NCBI GenBank assembly: GCA_963558655.1
Contig: CAUWHJ010000011.1
Span: forward strand, 28,352 to 92,351
DNA length: 64,000 bases
Origin: UMGS1590 sp963558655
GTDB taxonomy: Bacteria > Bacillota > Peptococcia > Peptococcales > Peptococcaceae
Direction of reading: 5' to 3'
The stretch's first letter is position 1, and every line of letters begins with the position of its first letter. Both the position numbers and the translations under genes were made by a program. Positions 7,307 through 16,758 of this stretch are shown piece after piece. Below the pieces are notes generated by a model, which was not told the DNA's origin, ran no database searches, and worked only from the letters and a program-made list of their open reading frames with translations.

Positions 7307-9994
7307 TTGGAAAATCTCGAATCTTACTATCAGCTTCATAATGAGAATCAGACACAAACGGCTCAGCAGGGTAGGCTGAAAATATTCTTCGGCTATGCTG
7401 CTGGTGTTGGTAAGACGTATGCGATGCTGGAAGCCGCGCATCAAGCGCAGCAAAAAGGGATTGATGTGGTTGTTGGGTATGTTGAACCACACGTTCGGCC
7501 AGATACGTTGGCGCTCTTAGACGGTTTGGAACAGCTGCCTGTTAAAATGGTGGATCATAAGGGCGTTCAACTGCGAGAATTTGACCTTGATGCGGCATTG
7601 GCACGGCATCCACAAATCATTCTTGTTGATGAACTGGCGCATAGCAATGCTCAAGGTTTGCGTCATCGGAAGCGTTACCAAGATGTGGAAGAACTCCTGC
7701 GTGCCGGTATTGACGTTTATACGACGGTGAATGTGCAGCATCTTGAGTCGTTGAACGACCTGGTTGCTTCCATTACGCACGTTGCCGTCAACGAACGTAT
7801 CCCGGATTCGGTGTTTGATGCGGCGGACCAGGTGGAATTGGTCGATATTGAACCAGACGACTTGATAACACGTTTGCAGGCAGGCAAGATTTATCGCGCA
7901 CCACAAGCGTCCCGCGCTTTAGACAATTTTTTTGGCCGTGATAATCTGGAGGCACTGCGTGAAATTGCTTTGCGCCGCACGGCAGACCGTTTGACACGTA
8001 TCGCTCAGAAAGAAGAACGTGCATCTACAGCAAAAGCAGGCGAACATATTCTTACTTGTATTTCGGCGGCACCTTCAAACGCCCGCGTTATCCGTACTGC
8101 TGCACGCATGGCGGAAGCCTTTCACAGTACCTTTACGGCACTTTATGTGGAAACGGCTGACAATAAGGACATGAAGGAAGAAGACCTCAAGCGTCTCCAC
8201 GCCAATATGCGTTTGGCTGAGCAGCTAGGCGCACGCATAGCCACTGTGTACGGCGAAGACCCTGCGGTGCAGATTGCGGAGTATGCACGTGCCGGCGGTG
8301 TTACTAAAATTGTCATGGGTCGCACGAATCATGCTTCGTCGGTTTTGTTCAGGCGTCCAACTTTGGTTGATCGCTTAAACTACTTAGCCGGTGATATTGA
8401 TATTTACATCATTCCTGATGTTCAGCCACATTACAAACGAAGAATGGCGCGCTTACACACAAACAAGCCAACCTTTTCATGGCTGGATGTGGGAAAAACC
8501 TTCCTTATTACTTTGATAGCCACGGCACTGGGTTTCCTTTTCTACGAATGTAATTTGCGTGAGGCCAATATCATTATCGTTTATTTGCTGGGCGTTATGC
8601 TAACGGCCATCTGGGCAAATGGATTTGTCTATGGGCTACTCTCTTCGCTATTGAGTGTTGCCGCGTTTAACTTCTTCTTTACGGTTCCACGATTTTCGCT
8701 GAGAGCGTTTGACCCGAACTATCCAATCACATTTTTGATTATGCTTGCTGCCAGCTTTATTGCCAGCTCGTTGGCAACGCGAGTGAAACGGCAGGCACGA
8801 CAGGCAGCAGAGCGTGCCTATTATATGGAATTGTTGATGGGGAGTCAGCAGAAGCTTCAGCGTGGTAAAAATGAAGAAGAAATTATTGATATTGCTGCTG
8901 GCTTATTGACACGTTTGCTGGATCGCCCAATTCTTTATGCGTTGACGCGGCCAGGCGAAAGTTTCAAGTTTCAGGTAACGCCGAAAGCGCAGGAAAATGC
9001 TATTTTGAACGATATGAGTGTGGAAGAAATTGCCGTTGCAGAGTGGGTTGTGAAGAACAATAAACACGCCGGTGCAACCACCGATACCCTTTCACAAGCA
9101 AAGAACTTGTATTTGTCTGTGCGCGGTAATCAAGGTGTGATGGGGGTTGTGGGTATTCCATGCCGAGGGTATCGAAACATGGAAGCCTTCACAAAAAATC
9201 TCATGATTGCGGTGCTTGATGAATGTGGGCTTATCCTTGAACGTCGTCGTCTTCAAGAAGAAAAGCAGGCGGTTGAAGTTGAAACACAGCGTGAACGGTT
9301 GCGTGCTAATCTTTTGCGTGCCATTTCACATGATTTGCGGACACCATTGACGAGCATTAGCGCTGGTGCCAGCGTGCTTATGGAAAAGAGCTTGAACCTT
9401 GATGAAGCACGCCGGCAGGAAATTATCAGTGGGATTTACGATGATGCCCTTTGGCTTGTCAATCTCACCGAAAACCTGCTTTCGATTACGCGCATCGAAA
9501 ATGGAACCTTGCAGTTGAATATGCAGGCGGAACTCATTGACGATGTCTTTCGAGAAGCGTTGGCGCATATTGACCGCCGTGGTTCACGCCATCATCTTCA
9601 GGTACAGCTTGATGATGATATGCTCATGGCGAAGATGGATGCACGTTTGATTATTCAAGTTATCATTAACATCGTTAATAATGCTATCAAGTATACACCG
9701 GAGGACTCTGAAATTCGTCTTTCCGCAGAGAAACAGAGAGACAAAGTTGTTATTACAATTGCCGACAATGGACCAGGCATCAGCGATGCAGCGAAAGAAC
9801 ATTTGTTTGATATGTTTTACACGGCTGAAAGCAAGAGTGCGGATAGCCGTCGCGGCTTAGGTCTTGGTTTGAGCCTTTGCAAGTCGATTGTAGAAGCGCA
9901 TGGCGGCGAAATTACTGTTCGTGACAACTGGCCTCAGGGTGCTGTTTTCTCATTTACATTGCCTTTAGAGGAGGTTACGATCGCAAATGGTTAA
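7307..9994 (+). CDS. kdpD: Sensor histidine kinase KdpD
   Basis: An 895-residue full-length KdpD that senses potassium and osmotic status and controls KdpE. Domains in order: N-terminal KdpD domain with P-loop GYAAGVGKT (about residues 29-37); a universal-stress-type domain with FTALY near residue 285; four membrane segments (about 395-500); a GAF-like region; the H box with His675 (SHDLRTPLTSI); and the ATPase domain (NNAIKYTP, DNGPGI, GLGLGLSL). It starts with TTG at 7307 behind GTGAGGTGA. It overlaps kdpE by 8 bases, so the pair is translationally coupled. Confidence 0.95.
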   Translation: MENLESYYQLHNENQTQTAQQGRLKIFFGYAAGVGKTYAMLEAAHQAQQKGIDVVVGYVEPHVRPDTLALLDGLEQLPVKMVDHKGVQLREFDLDAALARHPQIILVDELAHSNAQGLRHRKRYQDVEELLRAGIDVYTTVNVQHLESLNDLVASITHVAVNERIPDSVFDAADQVELVDIEPDDLITRLQAGKIYRAPQASRALDNFFGRDNLEALREIALRRTADRLTRIAQKEERASTAKAGEHILTCISAAPSNARVIRTAARMAEAFHSTFTALYVETADNKDMKEEDLKRLHANMRLAEQLGARIATVYGEDPAVQIAEYARAGGVTKIVMGRTNHASSVLFRRPTLVDRLNYLAGDIDIYIIPDVQPHYKRRMARLHTNKPTFSWLDVGKTFLITLIATALGFLFYECNLREANIIIVYLLGVMLTAIWANGFVYGLLSSLLSVAAFNFFFTVPRFSLRAFDPNYPITFLIMLAASFIASSLATRVKRQARQAAERAYYMELLMGSQQKLQRGKNEEEIIDIAAGLLTRLLDRPILYALTRPGESFKFQVTPKAQENAILNDMSVEEIAVAEWVVKNNKHAGATTDTLSQAKNLYLSVRGNQGVMGVVGIPCRGYRNMEAFTKNLMIAVLDECGLILERRRLQEEKQAVEVETQRERLRANLLRAISHDLRTPLTSISAGASVLMEKSLNLDEARRQEIISGIYDDALWLVNLTENLLSITRIENGTLQLNMQAELIDDVFREALAHIDRRGSRHHLQVQLDDDMLMAKMDARLIIQVIINIVNNAIKYTPEDSEIRLSAEKQRDKVVITIADNGPGISDAAKEHLFDMFYTAESKSADSRRGLGLGLSLCKSIVEAHGGEITVRDNWPQGAVFSFTLPLEEVTIANG

Positions 9995-10685
9995 AGCGAA
10001 AATCCTCGTGGTGGAGGATGACCCTGCCATCACAAAATTGATACGAACGACGCTGGAAACGCAGTCTTATCAATATCATACAGCGAAAGATGGCGCCAGT
10101 GCTATTATGGATGCGCTGTCTTATAACGCTGATGTGATTATTTTGGACCTTGGCTTGCCAGATATGGATGGTGTCGATATTATTCGTAAAATTCGCGGCT
10201 GGAGCAACGTGCCAATTATTGTCATTAGTGCGCGCAGCGAAGATCAGGATAAGGTGGAAGCACTTGATGCAGGCGCCGATGACTATCTTACCAAGCCTTT
10301 CAGTATTGATGAATTTCTGGCACGTTTGCGCGTGGCATTGCGCCGCAGCCATGCTGAAGAAGCTGCCACACAGACGCATGACGCTGTTTATGAAAATGGT
10401 GATTTGCGTATTGATTATGCGGGTGGTTATGCAACAATGCGTGGTGAACAAATTCATCTGACGCCGATTGAGTATAAGTTACTGTGTGTGTTAGCAAAAA
10501 ATACAGGGAAGGTGTTGACGCATAATTACATCTTAAAAGAAGTATGGGGCAACACCCTGGCGGCAGATTTGCCATCGTTGCGTGTTTTTATGGCAACACT
10601 ACGCAAAAAGATTGAACCGAATCCGGCGAAACCGACCTACATTCAGACGCATATCGGCGTTGGTTATCGCATGATACGCCAATAA
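9987..10685 (+). CDS. kdpE: Response regulator KdpE
   Basis: A 232-residue OmpR/PhoB-type regulator. The receiver domain has the acidic pair at VVEDDPA, the phosphoacceptor Asp54 (ILDLGLPDMDG) and Lys in YLTKPF. The C-terminal winged helix carries LTPIEYKLL and GVGYRMIRQ. It is the partner of KdpD and the presumed activator of the downstream kdp structural genes. It is followed by a terminator, so the regulatory and structural genes form separate transcripts. Confidence 0.95.
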   Translation: MVKAKILVVEDDPAITKLIRTTLETQSYQYHTAKDGASAIMDALSYNADVIILDLGLPDMDGVDIIRKIRGWSNVPIIVISARSEDQDKVEALDAGADDYLTKPFSIDEFLARLRVALRRSHAEEAATQTHDAVYENGDLRIDYAGGYATMRGEQIHLTPIEYKLLCVLAKNTGKVLTHNYILKEVWGNTLAADLPSLRVFMATLRKKIEPNPAKPTYIQTHIGVGYRMIRQ

Positions 10686-10693
10686 CTGAATAT

Positions 10694-10726
10694 TAAAAAT
10701 GCTCACTGAAAAGTGAGCATTTTTTA
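10694..10726 (+). terminator. Terminator after kdpE
   Basis: A perfect stem AAAATGCTCACT / AGTGAGCATTTT with a short GAAA-type loop and a T run. It separates kdpDE from the kdp structural operon. Confidence 0.88.
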
Positions 10727-10744
10727 TGTGTTTACGCACACGTC

Positions 10745-10809
10745 TTAATACACTTTTAATATCAATGCCACAAACATTAAGCGCACATTGATGAACTCTG
10801 CGATAGAAT
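10745..10809 (+). promoter_or_regulatory. kdp structural-operon promoter region, candidate KdpE site
   Basis: TTAAT at 10745-10749 and 10756-10760 repeats the 11-bp spacing seen upstream of kdpD. A possible -10 (TAGAAT) lies at 10804-10809. The -35 is poor, consistent with activator dependence. This is inference from repeat spacing and gene context. Confidence 0.5.
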
Positions 10810-10841
10810 ACGCAAGGATAACGAAAGGGGGGAGATAACAA

Positions 10842-10940
10842 ATGATGGATGTCATAATGCTCGTCGTCCTAGCTGCCTGCTTTGGTAGTGTGCTGCTGTT
10901 GCTCCGATGGTGTCAAAAGCAGGTTGATAGATTTGAATAA
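10842..10940 (+). CDS. Kdp-operon membrane microprotein (32 aa)
   Basis: A small open frame, ATG ATG at 10842/10845, preceded by GGGGGGAG. The product has one hydrophobic stretch (MLVVLAACFGSVLLLL) followed by a short basic/acidic tail (RWCQKQVDRFE). It is not KdpF, which is the next frame. Position as first gene of the kdp structural operon, a good ribosome binding site and 12-base spacing to kdpF argue that it is translated. Its function is unknown; it may be a second single-span accessory peptide of the KdpFABC complex. Confidence 0.7.
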   Translation: MMDVIMLVVLAACFGSVLLLLRWCQKQVDRFE

Positions 10941-10952
10941 GGAGGAAGCGAA

Positions 10953-11030
10953 ATGATCGCACTTGGATGCATTGCGCTATTACTGGGTGCTTATCTTGTT
11001 TATGCACTCGTGAACCCAGAAAAGTTTTAA
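10953..11030 (+). CDS. kdpF: KdpF, small subunit of the potassium-transporting ATPase
   Basis: A 25-residue single-span peptide with the diagnostic ending YALVNPEKF (compare the PEKF tail of known KdpF proteins). AAGGAGGAAG lies 7 bases upstream of the ATG. KdpF stabilizes the KdpABC complex in the membrane. It lies 21 bases before kdpA. Confidence 0.9.
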   Translation: MIALGCIALLLGAYLVYALVNPEKF

Positions 11031-11051
11031 TACCTTCAGGAGGAACTGACA

Positions 11052-12800
11052 ATGTTGCAACTTATCTTGACCATTATCATCTATCTGGTGATAGTGGTAC
11101 CGGTAGGGACATATTTGTACCATATCGCTGCCGGTAAACACACTTGGGCCGATCCATTCTTTGATCGTGTGGACGGTGCCATCTATAAGGTTTGCGGAAT
11201 TAAACCGCAGCAGGGCATGGATTGGAAACGCTACGCGTTCTCTCTCGTTATAACGAACGCAGTAATGGTATTCATTGGTTATCTTATCCTGCGTATTCAG
11301 GCTATTCCTTTCTTCAACCCAAACGGCATTGAAGGAATGGAACCATCGCTCTCATTTAATACGATTATTAGTTTTATGACCAACACCAACCTTCAGCACT
11401 ATTCTGGTGAATCTGGTCTTTCTTATTTGTCTCAGATGCTCGTCATCATCTACATGATGTTCGTTTCTGCGGCAACCGGTTATGCTGCTTGCATCGCCTT
11501 TATTCGTGGTCTTGCTGGCAAATCCAAAGACAACGTCGGCAACTTCTTTGTTGACCTCGTTCGTGTAACAACGCGTGTCTTGTTGCCATTCTCAATCGTT
11601 GGTGGTCTGCTTTTGGTTTGGCAGGGCGTTCCACAGAACTTCGCAGCCAACATCACTGTTGATACCATCGAAGGTGCTAAACAGGCCATCGCAATGGGCC
11701 CTGTGGCTGCGCTTGAAATCATCAAGCACATCGGGACCAACGGTGGTGGTTTCTTAGGTGCTAACTCCAGTACACCTATTGAAAACCCAACGATTATCTC
11801 TGACCTTATCGAACTTTATTCGATGATGATTCTGCCAGGCGCTTGCGTTATCACCTTTGGTAAGATGGTACGTGATCGTAAAGCAGAAGCTGCTGCTAAA
11901 CAGCAGGGCGAAGTTGTGAAGAAGAGCCTCACCGCTCGCATCTATGGCCGTGAAGGTCGTACCATTTTCGCTGCTATGGGGATCATCTTCCTCATTGGTC
12001 TTGGCGTTTGCTTCTGGGCTGAAAGCCAGGGGAACCCAGCTCTTGGGGAAATTGGTCTTAATCAGTCAGAAGGTAGCATGGAAGGTAAGGAAGTTCGTTT
12101 TGGTATAGCACAATCTGCTATGTTTACGACAACCACGACGTCCTTTACAACTGGTACTGTTAATAACATGCATGATACCTTGACGCCACTCGGCGGCATG
12201 ATTCCACTCTTACACATGATGCTCAACGTTGTCTTTGGTGGTAAGGGCGTTGGTTTGATGAACATGATCATCTATGCCATCCTCGCCGTCTTTATATGCG
12301 GTCTGATGATCGGTCGTACACCAGAATACCTTGGTAAAAAGATCGAAGGCCGTGAAATGAAATTGACTGCGCTTTGCATTATCATTCACCCACTGATTAT
12401 TCTCGCTTTCTCGGCATTGGCTGTGGCCACAGATGCTGGTATGGCGGGTATCACAAACCCAGGATTCCATGGTCTGTCTCAGGTGCTTTATGAATACGCA
12501 TCGTCATCGGCCAACAACGGTTCTGGTTTTGAAGGCCTCGCCGATAATACCGTCTTCTGGAACGTGACAGCAGGGCTTGCAATGTTCTTCGGCCGTTACC
12601 TCTCTATGATACTGCAGTTGGCTATTGCAGGCTCTCTGATGAAGAAAGCGTTCGTCAATGACGGTGTAGGCACCTTGCATACAGATGGCTTTAGCTTCGC
12701 TGTTATCCTGGTGTTCGTTGTCTACATCTTTGCCGCACTGACATTTTTCCCAGTGTTGGCACTTGGCCCGATCGCAGAGCATCTGACGCTTTGGGCATAA
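11052..12800 (+). CDS. kdpA: Potassium-transporting ATPase subunit A
   Basis: A 582-residue integral membrane protein that forms the K+-selective pore of the Kdp pump. It has about ten membrane segments and the four degenerate pore loops, with readable landmarks NLQHYSGESGLS, GTNGGGFLGANSSTPIENP and FTTGTVNNMHDTLTPLGG. Length and start (AGGAGGAACTGACA before ATG) are normal. It is co-transcribed with kdpB. Confidence 0.96.
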   Translation: MLQLILTIIIYLVIVVPVGTYLYHIAAGKHTWADPFFDRVDGAIYKVCGIKPQQGMDWKRYAFSLVITNAVMVFIGYLILRIQAIPFFNPNGIEGMEPSLSFNTIISFMTNTNLQHYSGESGLSYLSQMLVIIYMMFVSAATGYAACIAFIRGLAGKSKDNVGNFFVDLVRVTTRVLLPFSIVGGLLLVWQGVPQNFAANITVDTIEGAKQAIAMGPVAALEIIKHIGTNGGGFLGANSSTPIENPTIISDLIELYSMMILPGACVITFGKMVRDRKAEAAAKQQGEVVKKSLTARIYGREGRTIFAAMGIIFLIGLGVCFWAESQGNPALGEIGLNQSEGSMEGKEVRFGIAQSAMFTTTTTSFTTGTVNNMHDTLTPLGGMIPLLHMMLNVVFGGKGVGLMNMIIYAILAVFICGLMIGRTPEYLGKKIEGREMKLTALCIIIHPLIILAFSALAVATDAGMAGITNPGFHGLSQVLYEYASSSANNGSGFEGLADNTVFWNVTAGLAMFFGRYLSMILQLAIAGSLMKKAFVNDGVGTLHTDGFSFAVILVFVVYIFAALTFFPVLALGPIAEHLTLWA

Positions 12801-12816
12801 GGAGGAACCTGAATCA

Positions 12817-14871
12817 ATGAGCAAGAAGAATCAAAAACTGATGACGCCTGAAATTCTCAAACAGGCGCTCATCGGTTCATTCCGAAAATTGAATCCCCTC
12901 TACATGATAAAGAACCCTGTTATGTTCGTGGTAGAAATCGGCTGCTTCATTACGCTGATTCTCTCCTTCTTCCCAGGGCTGTTTGGGGATGTTGCCGCAG
13001 ATACCAATCTGCGTACCTATAATATTATCGTTTGCATTGTACTTTTTATCACTGTGTTGTTTGCAAACTTTGCTGAGTCTGTTGCCGAAGGGCGCGGCAA
13101 AGCACAAGCTGCGAGCTTGAAGAAAACCCAGAAAGACACGGAAGCGCATCTGCTTTTAGAAGATGGCACCCAGAAAACTGTTCTTTCTTCTGCCCTCAAA
13201 AAAGGCGATGTGGTTATTGTCAACGCTGGTGAAATCATTCCTGGTGATGGTGAAGTTATCGAAGGGGTTGCTTCTGTCGATGAATCTGCGATTACTGGTG
13301 AATCTGCACCTGTTGTTCGTGAATCCGGCGGCGACTTCTGCTCCGTTACCGGTGGTACCACGGTGGTTTCCGACTGGCTCAAAATCCAGATTACATCTGA
13401 ACCGGGCAACAGCTTCCTCGATCGCATGATTGCTCTCGTTGAAGGTGCTTCCCGCAAGAAAACGCCAAACGAAATTGCACTTAACACATTGCTTGTGTCT
13501 TTGACACTCATTTTCCTTATCGTTATCGTTACCCTGTATCCAATCGGTCTTTATTCCGGTGTTCAGCTGGCTACCTCAACACTGATTGCCCTCATGGTAT
13601 GCTTGATTCCAACCACCATCGGCGGTCTTTTGTCTGCTATTGGTATCGCTGGTATGGACCGTGTTACCCGTTTCAATGTCATCGCTATGTCCGGTAAAGC
13701 TGTTGAAGCCTGCGGCGACGTTGACACCATGATTCTTGATAAAACCGGTACCATCACCTATGGTAACCGTCTCGCTGCTGATTTCATTCCAGTTGGCGGC
13801 ACCAGCCGTGATGAACTGATTCACTTTGCAGCACTCACCTGCCTCCAGGACGATACCCCAGAAGGGAAATCAACGCTGGAACTTGCACGTCAGCAAGGCG
13901 ACAACACGCAGGAAGTGGCTGGCTCTACCTTTGTACCATTTACTGCTCAAACCCGCATGAGTGGGGTTGACCTGCCAGATGGCACGGTTGTGCGTAAAGG
14001 TGCAGGCGATGCCATTGCTCAGTATGTGAAATCTCACGGTGGTAAGACTCCTGATGATTTGCAAAAGCAAATCGATGAAATCGCAGGCCTTGGCGGTACG
14101 CCACTGGCTGTTTGTGTAAACAATCGTGTGCTTGGTGTTATCTACCTCAAAGATACCGTTAAAGAAGGGATGGCAGAACGTTTTGCTCGTCTGCGTGCCA
14201 TCGGTATCAAAACCATCATGTGCACCGGTGATAACCCTCTGACTGCAGCAACCATCGCTAAGGAAGCTGGGGTTGACGGTTTCATCGCTGAATGCAAACC
14301 AGAAGATAAGATTGCTGTTATTAAGAAAGAACAGTCCGAAGGTAAAATCGTTGCTATGACCGGTGACGGTACCAACGATGCACCTGCACTTGCACAGGCC
14401 AATGTTGGTTTGGCCATGAACAGTGGTACCACCGCTGCAAAAGAAGCTGCCAACATGGTTGACCTTGACTCTGACCCAACGAAGATTCTCGAAGTTGTAG
14501 AAATTGGTAAACAGCTCCTCATTACGCGTGGTAGCTTGACCACCTTCTCCATTGCCAACGATATTGCGAAATACTTCGCTATCATTCCTGCAATGTTTAT
14601 GATGGCTATTCCACAGCTCAGCGTGCTCAACATCATGAATTTGGCTACGCCAAACAGTGCTATTCTCTCTGCACTTATTTTCAACGCCATCATCATTCCT
14701 TGCCTGATTCCGCTGGCTATGAAGGGTGTAAAATATCGCCCAATGTCATCAAGCAAGCTGCTTGGTCGCAATATGTTGATCTTCGGTCTTGGCGGTGTGA
14801 TTACGCCATTCGTCGGCATTAAGCTGATTGACTTGATCGTTGCACCATTGCTTACTATGCTTGGTATTTAA
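12817..14871 (+). CDS. kdpB: Potassium-transporting ATPase ATP-binding subunit B
   Basis: A 684-residue P-type ATPase, the energy-coupling subunit of Kdp. The TGES motif of the actuator domain, the phosphorylated Asp308 in DKTGT, the nucleotide-binding KGAGDA segment and the TGDGTNDAPAL hinge are intact, flanked by the expected membrane helices. GGAGG lies 13-17 bases upstream of the start. No sign of decay. Confidence 0.97.
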   Translation: MSKKNQKLMTPEILKQALIGSFRKLNPLYMIKNPVMFVVEIGCFITLILSFFPGLFGDVAADTNLRTYNIIVCIVLFITVLFANFAESVAEGRGKAQAASLKKTQKDTEAHLLLEDGTQKTVLSSALKKGDVVIVNAGEIIPGDGEVIEGVASVDESAITGESAPVVRESGGDFCSVTGGTTVVSDWLKIQITSEPGNSFLDRMIALVEGASRKKTPNEIALNTLLVSLTLIFLIVIVTLYPIGLYSGVQLATSTLIALMVCLIPTTIGGLLSAIGIAGMDRVTRFNVIAMSGKAVEACGDVDTMILDKTGTITYGNRLAADFIPVGGTSRDELIHFAALTCLQDDTPEGKSTLELARQQGDNTQEVAGSTFVPFTAQTRMSGVDLPDGTVVRKGAGDAIAQYVKSHGGKTPDDLQKQIDEIAGLGGTPLAVCVNNRVLGVIYLKDTVKEGMAERFARLRAIGIKTIMCTGDNPLTAATIAKEAGVDGFIAECKPEDKIAVIKKEQSEGKIVAMTGDGTNDAPALAQANVGLAMNSGTTAAKEAANMVDLDSDPTKILEVVEIGKQLLITRGSLTTFSIANDIAKYFAIIPAMFMMAIPQLSVLNIMNLATPNSAILSALIFNAIIIPCLIPLAMKGVKYRPMSSSKLLGRNMLIFGLGGVITPFVGIKLIDLIVAPLLTMLGI

Positions 14872-14888
14872 GAAAGGACACATGAAAC

Positions 14889-15542
14889 ATGAGTATGAAA
14901 AAAGAACATCGAGGCCACGGCCTGCGTCAGGCGGTGACTGTTACCGTCGTCTTGATGGTACTTTGTGGTTTCCTCTTCCCATGCTTTCTGACAGGGGTTT
15001 CCCAGCTGATCTTTAAGGATCAGGCAAATGGCAGCCTCATTGAAGTTGATGGGCAAGTGGTTGGCGCAGAAAATGTAGGCCAGGAATTTACTGAAGACTA
15101 CTATCTCTGGAGCCGTCCTTCTGCATACCATTACAACGTTTATGTTGAAGATGAAGATGGCAATCAGACGTATCGCGATGGTAGCGAATATGGTGGCTTG
15201 GCTTCTGGTTCTAACAACTATGCACCAAGCAACCCAGCGCTGAGCGAACGTGTCGAAGCAGATATCGAAGCTTTCCTTGAAAAGAACCCTACCGTTGAAC
15301 GCGAAGATATTCCTGCTGACCTGATGACCGCTTCCGGTTCTGGTCTTGACCCTCACATCACCCCAGCTTCTGCTGAAATTCAGATCCCACGTATCGTAGA
15401 AGCTTCCGGTCTTTCTGAAGATGAAGTGAAGAGCATTATTGACGAAAATACCGAAGGCAAAGTTCTGGGAATCTTTGGTGAAGATACGGTCAACGTTTTG
15501 AAAGTGAACATCGCCATTGCTCAAGCAATGGATTTGCTCTAA
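14889..15542 (+). CDS. kdpC: Potassium-transporting ATPase subunit C
   Basis: A 217-residue KdpC with one N-terminal membrane span (about residues 14-38) and an extracellular domain. Typical motifs are YLWSRPSAYHYN, ASGSGLDPHITPASAEIQIPRI and the C-terminal LGIFGEDTVNVLKVN. It raises the ATP affinity of the complex. It carries a somewhat acidic insertion around residues 75-110. A terminator follows at once. Confidence 0.94.
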   Translation: MSMKKEHRGHGLRQAVTVTVVLMVLCGFLFPCFLTGVSQLIFKDQANGSLIEVDGQVVGAENVGQEFTEDYYLWSRPSAYHYNVYVEDEDGNQTYRDGSEYGGLASGSNNYAPSNPALSERVEADIEAFLEKNPTVEREDIPADLMTASGSGLDPHITPASAEIQIPRIVEASGLSEDEVKSIIDENTEGKVLGIFGEDTVNVLKVNIAIAQAMDLL

Positions 15543-15555
15543 TAAATCCCCTTTT

Positions 15556-15587
15556 AACTCTCCCTGCCCCCCAGGGAGAGTTTTTGT
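15556..15587 (+). terminator. Terminator after kdpC
   Basis: Perfect stem AACTCTCCCT / AGGGAGAGTT with a short C-rich loop and T run, 14 bases after the kdpC stop. Confidence 0.9.
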
Positions 15588-15614
15588 TTGCTAGTTTTTT
15601 GTGTTTTCACGATA

Positions 15615-15653
15615 CAAAAAGGCAGCCAATTTTTTAGATTGGCTGCCTTTTTG
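15615..15653 (-). terminator. Terminator of the flavodoxin gene (minus strand)
   Basis: A 16-bp stem containing AAAAAGGCAGCCAAT and its complement. The minus-strand side ends in T residues just after the stop of the leftward gene at 15655. It could work in both directions. Confidence 0.85.
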
Positions 15654-15654
15654 A

Positions 15655-16401
15655 TTATTTTGGGCAAATGTATCGGATGCGCCCCTTGGTTTGCTTGCCA
15701 TATTCAATGGCTGTTTTTGGACATTTACAAATACAGGCCATACAGTGCGTGCAGTTTTTTCCCCATACAGGTTTTTGGTTCTCAAGATGAATGTTTTTTA
15801 ACGGACAAACTGCGACGCATTGTCCACAGGAAATGCATGCGTTTGTTACATAAAATTTCTTCGGTTGTATGAACAGCGGATAGAATAAATCGTTGGTTAT
15901 TCCGCTACGTAATTTGTCTTTTATTGTTATCGTTGCCTGTGGAAATGGTTGGCCAGCATCTAGATAGTATGTCATGTGTTTGAATGCTGTCTCTGCTTTT
16001 TCAAAAATCTGTAAACATTCTTTTTTAGTTGGTGCCGATGACAGGACGATATAGTTATCTGGCATGACAATAGGGTAACAGCCCATATAGTCCATGTTCT
16101 TTGTATGGCACAGCTTGGAGAGGTATTTATTTGCATTCCCAATGCTTCCGCCACACGTCATAACGAAATAGATTTTTTTACTGCCTTTTAAGTTTGTATG
16201 TTTAAGCCAGTTGTGCAAAATTTTAGGAATACGCCAGGTATAGGTAGGCGTTACAATAATCCAAGGTGTCATAGAGGTTAATGACGAATAGTCGTCATTT
16301 CGGATTTTGTCAAATAAATTGATAATAGGTTCATGGGTTGTTTCTGCGAGTTTTTTGGCGATATATTCGCTGTTTCCTGTTCCAGAATAAAATAAGATCA
16401 T
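15655..16401 (-). CDS. EFR1-type flavodoxin/ferredoxin fusion protein
   Basis: A 248-residue protein. The N terminus is flavodoxin-like, with the phosphate-binding loop YSGTGNSEYIAKKL and VTPTYTWRIP. The C terminus carries two 4Fe-4S clusters (CISCGQCVAVCP and CTHCMACICKCP). Such proteins shuttle electrons in anaerobes; the partner is unknown. It is downstream of an ArsR-type gene on the same strand, 21 bases away, and probably co-transcribed with it. It lies between the Kdp operon and ecfA1, where neither gene is usual. Confidence 0.85.
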   Translation of the reverse strand: MILFYSGTGNSEYIAKKLAETTHEPIINLFDKIRNDDYSSLTSMTPWIIVTPTYTWRIPKILHNWLKHTNLKGSKKIYFVMTCGGSIGNANKYLSKLCHTKNMDYMGCYPIVMPDNYIVLSSAPTKKECLQIFEKAETAFKHMTYYLDAGQPFPQATITIKDKLRSGITNDLFYPLFIQPKKFYVTNACISCGQCVAVCPLKNIHLENQKPVWGKNCTHCMACICKCPKTAIEYGKQTKGRIRYICPK

Positions 16402-16422
16402 AATTGTACGCTCCTGTCTTAT

Positions 16423-16758
16423 TTAGTTGATGTGTTCTATACTTTGATAAATTAAAGATACCAAGTCTGCAATTTCTTTCCATTGTGTTTTGTCGACACT
16501 CAGATAGTAATAGTTTTTTGTACCTTCTTTTCGCATGGCGACAACGTTGGCTTCTTTTAATATTTGAAGGTGATGCGATACAGTTGGCCTCGTCAAATGG
16601 GTTTTTTGAGCAATTTCGCCAACACGTATTCCTGATAGATCACTTTCCAACAAGACGAGAAGAATTAACTGTCGTGTTTCATCGCCAATGGCAGTAAAAG
16701 CCTTACGACATTTCTGAAATCCTGTGATAATCTCTTTTAGGTTTTTTTCACAATCCAT
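16423..16758 (-). CDS. ArsR-family winged-helix regulator
   Basis: A 111-residue ArsR/SmtB-type repressor with the HTH region RVGEIAQKTHLTRPTVSHHLQIL and a beta-wing GTKNYYYLS. No metal-binding cysteine motif is seen in the HTH, so the signal is unknown. The start at 16758 is chosen because AAAGGA lies upstream of it. An in-frame ATG 21 bases earlier lacks a ribosome binding site. It is probably the regulator of the adjoining flavodoxin gene. Confidence 0.85.
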   Translation of the reverse strand: MDCEKNLKEIITGFQKCRKAFTAIGDETRQLILLVLLESDLSGIRVGEIAQKTHLTRPTVSHHLQILKEANVVAMRKEGTKNYYYLSVDKTQWKEIADLVSLIYQSIEHIN

